Shown here in pieces: positions 43,231-52,984 of a DNA stretch of 64,000 nt. The notes below the pieces were generated by a model. That model had not been told where the DNA came from. It made no database searches and saw nothing but the letters and a program-made list of their open reading frames with translations. This stretch comes from Zarea fungicola. Its lineage: Eukaryota; Ascomycota; Sordariomycetes; Hypocreales; Cordycipitaceae. The translations under genes were made by a program, and so were the position numbers. The stretch spans positions 1 to 64,000 of the forward strand of contig FWCC01000224.1 in NCBI GenBank assembly GCA_900169235.1. The letters run 5' to 3'. Each line of letters starts with the position of its first letter. Positions within the stretch are counted from its first letter, which is position 1.

Positions 43231-43410
43231 TTTAGTTGCCTTGCAAATGGCTCCTTATGCTATCTATCTGCATTATAAGGGCTTAAAGTCCTTTGTGAGA
43301 ATTCTATTAGGTGTCGCTGTCGCCATATCTCTACCAGTCAAGGAGAAGGCTCCTTTCGAGCCTTCGGACGCGGTCGTTTGTTCGCCCCAACACATCATGC
43401 CTTAAGATTA
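43231..43410 (+). repeat. Degenerate 170-bp direct repeat with conserved hairpin, copy 1
   Basis: Aligns with 47,621-47,785, in the same orientation, at roughly two thirds identity by eye. Shared words include GTTGCCTT, TCTGCAT, GGAGAAGGCTCC, GAGCCTTCGGA and CCAACACAT. An 8-bp inverted repeat (GAAGGCTC / GAGCCTTC, 43,345-43,352 and 43,358-43,365) is conserved in both. It is probably the remnant of a transposable element. Confidence 0.7.
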
Positions 43411-45062
43411 TATTTAGGACACTTAGTAGGATTGACTGTGTCTCGACGTACTTTTTACGCTTTGTGTAATAGTTAGATAAGAGAACGTTTTAGGGCTATC
43501 TAGTCTTAACCTACTATATAATATAGGATTTGTACTAAGACATGTATTAGCTAATTATTTAACTAAAAAATAGATGCCTGTAAATTTATTAATCTATATA
43601 ATTGGTTAGTTACTAATTCTCACCGCTAATACTACAGGTGATTGGACATGGTTGACACCCAAGGCACTAAGTTGGTTCATGTATAGGAATGATGAAGCAC
43701 GCGCTCAAGTGTCGCCACAGTCGAATGAACCGCGACATGACACATGCTTGCCTTTTTTCTGTACTGAGGCACCTATCATTGTTGCTTTGCTATACTACGT
43801 AGGCGGTCCAGGCGGTCCAAGGCCTGCAGAGGACTTCCGCTATTATTCGCTTGTGACGATCCTTTGGGGCCAGTTGACTGCTGTCGGTCAGACGGTTCTA
43901 TCCGTTCGCCACAGTGGCTTTTTGGACGCATATGGGTAATTTGGCATAATTCGAATCCCTTCACCACTGGCCGCTTAAAATTGCATTACAATCGCATTAG
44001 ACACGTATTGCGTTACGTGAGAATTGTAATGATTGTTCCGGTTGCCGAGTGACAGCAAAAATAGGAGTAGCCAGAAATGTCATGGTCGGGATCCCGTCAG
44101 GTAGATGGGTTCAAAGATAACATGTTGTACTTGATTTCTATGTAGAAGATGGGCCTATGGCCTCTATATATAATCGACTGATAGGCAGCCAATGCTGCAG
44201 CAGGTAGCAGCATTATACGAGGCGGAAGGTACATGATATTATGACGGTTAACCTCAAGCCGGCTTCACTGAGATAGCGACCATATGCTATCCCTCATGGT
44301 AACAATTAAAGATTTTCTCTTTCGTTTTCTGCTTTAGTAGAATAGAGTTCCGAATCCACACTCGGAGAACAACATTTTGCAGACCCCGTTTTGGGAAATA
44401 CACGCGACCTAATGTACCCAAATTGGCTAAACCCCGCATAAAACCCATACACGACCCATGCGACCCATGGGTGTTATTTAGTAACTCTTTATAAATTAAT
44501 ATATCTTTGATATACCTAGCCTCTAAGACTAATATATAAATGGTCGTCTACCAGGAGACGGTGGGGCGCACTGTGGATGAAGTTACAGCCTTCCGGCAAG
44601 CTCAACACGTTTACCTATTCCAGAGGAACTGGCCAACTTAACTGCACAGCTGACGATCCACGAGGAGACAGTTGAAGGGTGACACAGGCATTGCCAAGTA
44701 TCTGACGGCATTCTATGCAAAATGTGTCCACTAAATATATTAAGCGCCTTACAACAAATAGATGGGTCCGTAGCTAACGCCAATATTCAGGATCCCAGAC
44801 AATCTCCCATGAGAAATAGCCAAAGAGGCAATTTTCCGTCTGCAAATGGTCATTCACCGGAAATGCCTGTTCGAAATTCGGAATGAGAAGCCATTTGTCG
44901 ACCCGGTTGCCGAGCCGGGCAACCAAAGTGCAGGGTTCACTAGTCATTATCATCCGTAGAAGAACCGTAGACTCTTGCAACTATAAAATACAGCCTCGTA
45001 GCCTGTTTTTCTGCTGTTACTCTGTTGAATCACAAAACTTACAACACGCAACAGTTTGGTCC

Positions 45063-45069
45063 TATAAAA
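45063..45069 (+). promoter_or_regulatory. TATA-box-like element
   Basis: TATAAAA 30 bp upstream of the start codon of the secreted protein gene. The spacing implies a very short leader. Confidence 0.4.
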
Positions 45070-45098
45070 AGTCCGGCCTGTAGACCAAAGTCAGCGCG

Positions 45099-45602
45099 AT
45101 GCTGCCTACAACCTCCTTGGCATTTGCCCTTGCCAGCGTGCAAGCTGTTGCTGCCTTGCCCTCGGCTGAAGCTCCCAATGGTGTCGCAGATGTCCGGCTT
45201 GCCATCAATGGAGTGGTTCAGGATACGCAGAACCCGTAGGTGAAATTCTTATCAATACTGCCATCATTTTCTGTTTACCAGTCTTGGCTAACCGTGGCTT
45301 ATGGAATTATCAGAATCAATAGCAATTCTCCCATAAATGCGTTTCTGTGGAATACACAGTGCAGCGGTAGCCCTGATTTCACCTGGCCTGCCGGAGTGGA
45401 TGGGGAATGCTTTACATTTGTTGATTCGAGTGGCAAACACGTTGATATGTACTCTGTCGGGGCCGATCAGAACCATTGTAACGTCTTTGCCTACCATGAC
45501 ACTTATAAGTGCAATACAAATAACTGGACCGGACCAGGCCCTGGATGCACTTCATTTGGTAGACCAGAGTCTATTAAAAGCTTCTCAATCAAGTGCCATT
45601 AA
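45099..45602 (+). CDS. Small secreted cysteine-rich protein, effector-like
   Basis: Two exons, 45099-45235 and 45314-45602, with a GTAGGT...CTAAC...CAG intron; 141 residues. A clear signal peptide of about 19-25 residues begins MLPTTSLAFALASVQAVAA; the mature part has exactly six cysteines, enough for three disulphides, and ends in IKCH. I recognise no named family. Small secreted proteins with paired cysteines are common effectors or antimicrobial proteins in plant- and insect-associated fungi; that role is inference from size and cysteines only. The gene lies between two copies of a degenerate repeat in an AT-rich patch, a frequent place for such genes. No toxin family can be assigned. Confidence 0.75.
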
Positions 45603-45967
45603 TGAGCTAATCAGTGGTCAGTTGGGATTAGCTGCTTACAAGAAAAAGTTCGCATTTGACAAGTTATGACTCGACAGTGTAACCATTGCAGTGGGCCCTG
45701 CAAGAGAGCTTAGCTTTGAGCACAGTGGAGCGCAGTATAGCACTGAAATAAATATTTTGGGAGAATAGTGTAGTGTTAATCTAATTTGTGTGTTCTCCGC
45801 CTGTTTCGGTCCACCATGGGTTGTGCTCAGGTGAAGCGTGACTAGGCAGTGTGGCAATGCCTAGCATCTTATCCTTGGATTAGGAAAAAAGATTCTAATT
45901 ATCTTGGAACAAGTGCAAGAGAGTTACGCTTGCTGCAGTATTCCATCTGGTCATTGTCGAGCCTGGT
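45603..45967. other. Short intergenic region
   Basis: 3' flank of the secreted protein gene. A plus-strand frame of 163 codons starting at 45,904 runs over into the next feature; see there. Confidence 0.3.
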
Positions 45968-47068
45968 CTAGAATTCGCGCAAGGTGGCCTTGTCGCGACC
46001 CGTCAAGGCGCTGGCGTCAAGATCTCCATCCCAGATCGGATCTCGTCCATGGAGGATTGCTGATTCTTCCGGCGGAATTACCACTGGGCTCCGAAGGCGG
46101 CGTTGCGATCTCGACGATCGTGCCTCTCGCCGAGATTGTCTCGGCCGTCTTCCAGTGCCTAGAGAAGGCCCGCGCCGGCCACGCCTTGGTCGCAGCGCTT
46201 GAAAAAGAAGAGGGCCTCTATCCACAGAACAATTGTTCTGGTCACCGTCTCCATCGTCCTCCGGTTCGGGGTCTGTCTCAAACCCCAGTTCCTCGAGGTA
46301 CCGGTGTGGTCGAGCGGGCGAAAGCAGTACGTTGGCATAATCCTCAGCGTCAATATCAGATTTTGCGAACTGGTCCCTATCACCTCCTTCTTTAGATATG
46401 GCACCTCTATCTTGCGGTGTACTTGCTCGTGGTTGGTCTTGGCTCGCATCTGTCATCTCTTGTTAGCTAGCCAAGAGGAGCTACTGCAAGTTGCGGCACA
46501 GGGATGCGTACCCTCTCCAACGGGCTTTGCACCCCAAGGGATGCTGAGCTGAGATACTGTCGGCGTCAGCGACACGGCCTCCCCAGCACGCCGCCGTGAG
46601 CGATGGTCGCGCTGGATAGCAGCACGCTTGGCCCTTGCCTCGGCCTTGGAGGAGCCATCTTGCGAGTGTTTCACACCTTTGTGATATTTATCCGCCAAGT
46701 AAGCATGATTCACACGAGATGCCTCGTTTCGGGTAGTGGCTGGTTCAGACACTGGCACAATTGGATGGGTCCTTTCCTGTGCGTAAGGTGAGGGAGCCAG
46801 TGCACAGAAGAGCCCTGAACTTTGTTGGGTGAGCGATAAAGGCGTTCCTAGCACTGCACGCGGCTGGGTGATTGACGGTTCAGATAACAAACTCACCATA
46901 TGACACTCCCGGACCCGCTCCGACAACGTAGGCTGGGTCCTGGATCTGTCATTTGGAGGCGAAAGAGAGGCATCCCCTTCTGGCCTCTTTAGCGAAGATC
47001 TCTCACTGGACGGGGAGCCAGCTATAATACCCTTTAACGCTAGGATCGCTTCCTCTAGTTGCTCCTTA
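45968..47068 (-). pseudogene. Hypothetical gene fragment, truncated at an AT-rich boundary
   Basis: On the minus strand a polar frame runs from about 47,070 to 46,503 and can be spliced by a GTACGC...CTAAC...CAG intron (about 46,451-46,502) to a second frame ending at 45,968. It has a basic helix-like stretch (KAEARAKRAAIQRDHRSRRR) and an acidic one (FETDPEPEDDGDGD). No ATG heads the frame: it stops abruptly where the sequence turns AT-rich, so the 5' part seems lost or hidden behind an intron. The last 230 bases also encode, on the plus strand, a hydrophobic helical stretch (GGVAISTIVPLAEIVSAVFQ), so the coding strand there is uncertain. I do not recognise the family. Confidence 0.35.
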
Positions 47069-47620
47069 TTTTAAAATTATCTATATAAAATTAGATTAAT
47101 TAGATCTAAGTAAAATTTTAATCCCTATTTACACTAAAGTCTTATATTAAGAAAAACTTACTATTCTTTTTTATATATAGATAGCCTATAGCTAAATAAA
47201 CTCTATAACTATAATCCTAAGTTTCTACTCTAGCTTTCTATATTAACTTAGCGGCTTATTATCTATATAAAAAGGATGCTTTACTGAATTTAGGTATTGT
47301 CTTTTGCTAAATCCCTATAGAGCTTTTTTAAACCTTTTGCCTAAGTCACGTCGCGAAACAGCCAAGTCACTTAGCGGCCAGCGACACGTAAAAAACACAC
47401 TAAAATGCTATTCTATAACCCTAGCAACAATAGTAGGCGTAATAGCAGTATATATAGCGCAGAGCAGTACCGCCACAACGGTTTGTTACAACATGGTCCC
47501 TGTTGAGTCTGAAGCTAGTTAAGATGTTGCGTTTAACCTTGAATAACTTTAATGGGTTCTCCTTGCTAGAACAATTTAAAAATTCGATGAAGCCTAGGTT
47601 TCTGTCTGATTATATGATTC

Positions 47621-47785
47621 CTGAACTTGGTTGCCTTATAGAGTACTCTTGGCGCCTTCTGTCTGCATAACTGGGCATAAAGACTCTGTAGGAATACTAT
47701 AGGCGTTGTTGGCGTGGCATCTATATCTACTTAGGAGAAGGCTCCTCGGAGCCTTCGGAAATTGCCGGTGTTTCGCTCCAACACA
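47621..47785 (+). repeat. Degenerate 170-bp direct repeat with conserved hairpin, copy 2
   Basis: Second copy of the element at 43,231-43,410. Its hairpin is slightly longer (GAAGGCTCC / GGAGCCTTC, 47,737-47,745 and 47,748-47,756). Confidence 0.7.
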
Positions 47786-47956
47786 TTATATTAATAAGCC
47801 ATTATTATAATAGTGGAATCTAGAGAATTAAGTGGCCAACATAATAAGATAGATGCCTAGTTTATAGGGCCTAGAATATATTCTTCTATATATTTTTTTA
47901 ACCATAATAATAGAAATCTTTTTAGTAATAGTAGTTTAGAATGTTTAGCGGGAATA

Positions 47957-47976
47957 GATGAGTAATGAAAGGCCGT
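47957..47976 (+). repeat. 20-bp exact direct repeat, copy 2
   Basis: Identical to 42,899-42,918, same orientation, 5,058 bp away. Confidence 0.9.
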
Positions 47977-48326
47977 TGATTGTAAGCGCATCGCTGAGGC
48001 ATAGCGGGGAGCTTCTGGGACAAATCCCGCCGGCAGCTAGCTTCATCAGAGCGTAAGGATTCGGCGAGGATATTTTATTTACTTTGGAGCAAGTTCTATA
48101 TATTATTATAATGAACGGCCGCATTTATTAATCTCAGCATGCTGAAACAGTCATCTGGGCAGACTCCTGCGGGCGTATAACCCGTTACGAAGTAAATTTA
48201 CAGTTCCGCTCACTGGTAAGCTACTTGGCCTTTCTAGTCATAACCGACTTGTCAAATTACACGTCTTAATAGGCTATTCTTTAATCCTTGTGACTAACTG
48301 AAAATGTAAATAAAGAAACAAATAAA

Positions 48327-51300
48327 CTAATAGAAAATGGCAAACCCTGCAGTTGTTGGCTTATTCAAATAAACGAAGAATATTGATTGCCGCATCCTCT
48401 TCAATGTCAATACACGTTCATGATCTGGGCTCAATCGACTGGTCAGGCGCCTTATACACTCATCCATAAGAGATTTAGCCTTTTCAATACCTCCAGCAGC
48501 CGCCCATGTAAAAGTAATATTCCCCATGATTCGCAGTGTCGTCCTCGTCTCCAATCCAGATACTTCTCCTTGTGCTACTACTTCCTTCATTACTAGATCT
48601 CCAGCTTCCTCAAACCGACCTTGAAGTCGATACGCAAGGGCGAGGATTGCAACACTAAAGATTTTCGATGAATGTGTCGCCGGCAGCGTCCGACATGCTT
48701 CCATCGCTTCTAACCCAACCGCCTCAGCCTCCTTGAACTGCCCCTGGTCACAGTACATCTTTGCTAAGTTGTACATGCTCCCTATGGTTTCCAGGTGATT
48801 AGCCCCAAGTATTTCTGCACGCCTTCCCAGAGCCTGGCCCTCAAGGGCTTTAGCTTCATCCCACCGATTCTGCCGAAGATATATGTTCACTAAGTGACCT
48901 CTGCTTGCTAGCGTGCGTGGATGCTCGGCCCCCAGCGTCCGCACGCATGTCTCTAGCACTTTTGCGCAGAGTTGTCCAGCCTCCTTCAAACTACCTTGCT
49001 CCAAGTAAGCTAACACCAGTGCCTCCATGCTATTCAATGTGTCTAGATGCCCACATCCTGATTTCAACGAGTGAATCATTATCACCATTTTCATGAGCTG
49101 TTGGGCTTCATTCCACCGACCTTTACCCTGTGCAATTTCCGCTAGATCCATTGCGTCAAATAGTAACTCAGGGTATCTATTACCCGACTCCTGCGTGTCC
49201 ATTAATTGCTTTAAAATGACTGTTGCCTCATTCCACCGACCCTGCTCTTGCAGCAAGTGTCCTAATTGGCGTATGTGAATTCGCGTGAGGGGATCTTTGG
49301 CACCTTTCTCTCTTATATGTTGCTGTACAAATTGTCTTTGTAAATCTTCAGCATCCTTGAAGAGACCTTGTCGCGAATAAGCTGACACTAGGAATCTTGA
49401 GCAGAGGACCATATCTGGATGTTTCTGCAACAGCTCTTCATTGGCGTTCTTCAAAACCAGCGTGAAACACTTCACCGCCTCCTTGCGTAACCCGCAGAAA
49501 TACGTACAAGTGCCAAAGCGCCATAAAAAGAGGATTTCCGGCTCCTGTAACGACTCTGCGGGGATGGACATCAAGAGAAAATGACCATGCGATAGGTAGG
49601 GCTTCGATAGGCTAGAGGTCAGAAAGTTCACAGTTGGTAGCAGAACCGCTAACCTCGAGGCCGCCTTGCGAGTCCACTGGGAGAGGCTCTTTTCTCCCTC
49701 CCTAAGCCAATTCCGCATCGCAAGGTGCACAAGCCGATGCATGTCGAGTAATTCCGTTGAACTTGTCATGGATTTCCGTCGAGTGACAAAGGTGTATGCC
49801 GTTAGTGTCCCTATAGCATCCACCTCCTGTTTTCGGGTGTCTTTCGGCGGCAGAAGCGAGCGTGGGATATCTTTCGGGTCGAAGCAGCACATCAGCGATA
49901 AGTACTCCACTGCTACTGGATCTGACCGCTGGATCTCTTTAAATGAAACAAGCCAGGTCGTCGCCACCGGATCTTTGATCTTCTTGTAGCTCCCCTCATC
50001 TCCAAACTCAAAGCTAAGAAGCTCAATAACATCTTCCTCTTGTTCAGCAAGGAGAGCGAGGTATTCCGTTAGTGAGACCCCATTCATCTCAATATATGCA
50101 GCTGCTTGGACAATTGCGAGAGGCAAGCAGCAAAGCTGTGCAACCAGTTCCTGAGCGTCATTGAGCGCCCCTGGTATTTCCTGATCGAGTCGACGGAGTA
50201 GCAGTTGCTGGGCCGTCTCGTCGTCCATCTGTGGAACCTCTTCTCTTAGACCCTGTGACGACAAGAAGACTGCAATTTTCCTGTTCCGTGTCGTGAAAAC
50301 AGTACAGCCATTGCTGTTCTGCGGCACAAATTCGAGCAGTCCACAGGAATCTGATGGCCCAGTACCTCCAGTCCAAACATCAAATTCATCGGCATTGTCG
50401 TAAATTAGCAACCAGCGACCTGCAGACTCCTGACTAAGGTGGCTTTTAACGAGTCGCTTTACATCGGCGCCGTTTGCCACAGCTAGTCCCAGCTTTTCGG
50501 CTGCATCGAGATACGCTTGTTGCATTCGCTCAGCATTGTAGACAGGTATCCAGATCACAGAGCAGTCCGGGTGCTTTGCTCTGGTCCGATATGCGAGCTC
50601 GAGGACTACCTGCGTCTTCCCTACGCCTCCTAGGCCAAAGAGCGACACCTTGGACAGCGGGTCCTCACCAAAAATAACAGTTTCTAGTTTATCCAAAAGG
50701 GCACCGCGCCCGACGAAGCTTGTATTTCTCTCGAATGGAACAGTCCAGCAAGGACGCCTAGAGGTCCCTAAATCTTCGTTAGCAATGGTTTCGACCGATT
50801 CAGGCTTAATAATGTCTAACTTGTTTGTTCTTGATTGGAGTCAATGCTAAATGCCTGTATATTTGTAAGATGAATGCGAATGTAACGCTAAAGAGTCTCC
50901 TTACTTGGATAATAGAGGCAAAATTGTTTGGCGTTTTGTCTATTCTAGTGTTTTAGTTGAAATTCTATAAGAATCTGCTCAGGGAAATTGCAGCACACCT
51001 TGCTTCTGGCTGAGATTTAATACACAATCTCTCACGCGTGATACTTGCGCTGTATGATCAAGATAGCTCTCCGTTGCGGCCTCCATGGCTCCCTGTTCCT
51101 TGTACTCCGCTAAGCCAATGCCGTCAAGGCCACGATCAACGTTGAATCGAAAGTAGCGCTTCAAATCGAAATGTTGTCTCCATCTAGCAATAAAGCGCGC
51201 CTCTGTTGTTGCGGTTTCAGTTGCCATTTTCATAAAAGTTTTGGCCAATTTCAGCATGTTGTCCTCAATCGCCTTCTGACTGACACGACCGGTTCCCAGT

Positions 51301-52101
51301 GATATAAAGCATTTAACTTGAGGCATCAGCTCCGCTGTCTCCTCGCACCAAATATTGTTGCCTCCCTTTCGACCTGTTCGACAGGTTTATTTGCTCCGAG
51401 GGCACCATCGACGTACTGGCGAGCGCCAATGCGAACTGGGTCGAAAAAGCCAGTGGCGGCCGAGGTTGCAAGAGCGGCCTCCAAAATGGTCACGCCAGCG
51501 CTCGTCTTACTTGGTAGAGTATAGCTTCGCAGCCTCGCAACGTCGGCCGTTTCCTTTGCAGTGGCGCAAACAAAGACCCTGCAGGCTCGGCTTTTCTCAT
51601 CGTCGAAAGCGTCCGTCGGCGATGCGCCGCTGCGAATAATGACTTGCTCAACGGCGGCCTGGAGCTTTTTTGAATCGAATTTTGCTTTAACGCGCCCGCG
51701 GAAAGAGAGCGGCAATTTGTTGGCTCTCTTTTCGAATATGCCCTCCATCAGCTCGTTATAGGCAGATATGCACTCATCAACGTCCATCTCGAGCCGCCCC
51801 AGCATTATGGCAATGAGACTGACGGGGTTAGCCCCAAATTTTGGATATAAAACGCTTGTAAGGGGTGTATTTTATCAGCTTACCCTCCCGTGCTAGTACC
51901 TCCGATCAGGTCAAAAACTTGGCAGGGCTTCAGACAAGTGTCAAGACGTTCTGCGCGACGGGCATGATTCAGCCGCGCCATGATCCCTTTCAAAATAAAC
52001 AGTGTCGTCAAGCCGCGCACACCTCCGCCATCAAGTGACAAGAGGCACAGCCCTTGGGTGTCGACAGGATTTGCTGCATCTCGTTGAATTTCTGTGGACA
52101 T
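48327..52101 (-). CDS. Patatin-NB-ARC-TPR NLR-like protein, apparently frameshifted
   Basis: Minus strand. Exon 1 (51,884-52,101) and exon 2 (from 51,818) encode a patatin phospholipase: oxyanion motif LDGGGVRG, the lipase Ser in GTSTGG at the first splice junction, and the second catalytic residue Asp in YVDGALG. Near 51,351-51,360 the frame is lost by what looks like one missing base in a short A/T run; the family sequence (ELMPQVKCFISLGTG and onward) resumes in another frame and runs to a donor at 50,999. After an unresolved intron region the frame PCWTVPFERN..FVGR leads into NB-ARC (P-loop GLGGVGKT near 50,640, Walker B WLLIYDNAD) and a TPR array to 48,327. The architecture is a known fungal NLR type in incompatibility and defence. 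The next gene upstream is another NLR in the same orientation. Confidence 0.8.
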
Positions 52102-52984
52102 CTTGCAATCGCGATAATCGCAGTGATAACAGCGATGGTCACATTAGAAATGGCGACAATGATGAAGAGAGTAAACAGAGCAACGACTGCAAAATTGGGC
52201 AAAAGAAATTTAGCAAGCAGTCAGCCCTGGGCAATCTAGGCCCAATCATTATTGGCAACGAAGCGCTCTGGAAAAAAATGGCGGGCAGGGGGCTTGGCTT
52301 GCATGAAACTGCAAGCCTGGTCCAATCATTTTCAGTGAGGCGGCGGTGGGCGAATACATACCGTACAGATTTTGATGGCAGGACTATGATGGCACTCCGC
52401 CTCTAATGAGTGTAAAAACTAAAATAAAACAAAAAATTAGTCGGCCTTGTTGTTACGACTCAATAGGCGCCATGTGAGTTGGTAGATAGCGACTTTCTCT
52501 CACTCAGCCTTGCAGATGCATTGTCCTTATACATATGACCATAGATGTCAGAAAAGTTTGGATTCTTTTAAGTTCTTCATCACAGTCTAACTTCTGCAAA
52601 ACCTGCTGGACCTGCTTTTGCGGCATCGGGTGCCTCCAATTTTGGATGCAGCTTGACAAGGCGCTGCACCAAACGACTAGGGTTAGACATCTTGCGAATC
52701 ATGTAAATAAAACCCTGATTAAAGTAAGTAAATTAAGTAAATTAAGTAAATTAAGTAAATAAATCAAATAAATTAGATATACTATATTGTAATTAGACTT
52801 GGTGTCTTGTGTTTTTAATTCTTAAACATTCGATAACAGTGACGTCTATGTCACAACTGTCAAGACGCCATGAACTGAGCTACTTAGAGCAGGATGTTGT
52901 CACTCCAGTTGACCACATCAAGACGCTTAATACCGTTTCCAAAGACTGAGCGTAAATTGGGAAATACCCAGTGCACGGCTTGAT
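52102..52984. other. Intergenic region between the two NLR genes
   Basis: Promoter of the patatin NLR and 3' flank of the next NLR. It contains a 9-bp tandem repeat near 52,726. No gene supported. Confidence 0.4.
52726..52760. repeat. 9-bp tandem repeat, four copies
   Basis: The unit AAGTAAATT occurs four times head to tail, the last truncated by one base. Confidence 0.9.

Larger units (their letters stand above)
42659..45098. other. AT-rich intergenic segment with degenerate repeat
   Basis: From about 42,950 the base composition drops in GC and the sequence looks mutated by RIP (many TA and AT words). It contains one copy of a 170-bp repeat and one copy of a 20-bp exact repeat, both described separately. 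Short frames near 43,650-43,940 have no coding look. Confidence 0.5.
47069..48326. other. AT-rich intergenic segment with degenerate repeat copies
   Basis: Strongly AT-rich and apparently RIP-degraded at 47,070-47,300 and 47,780-47,950. Holds the second copies of both direct repeats. No gene is supported. Confidence 0.5.

Noticed and set aside
43850..43975. tRNA-like 3' end (ATTCGAATCCCTTCACCAC) near 43,946
   Set aside because: No acceptor or T-stem pairing with upstream bases can be drawn; at best an old remnant.
48327..52101. Amyloid motif at the N-terminus of the patatin NLR
   Set aside because: The first residues lead straight into the patatin fold and have no N-x-G-x-Q-x-G-x-N or related pattern.
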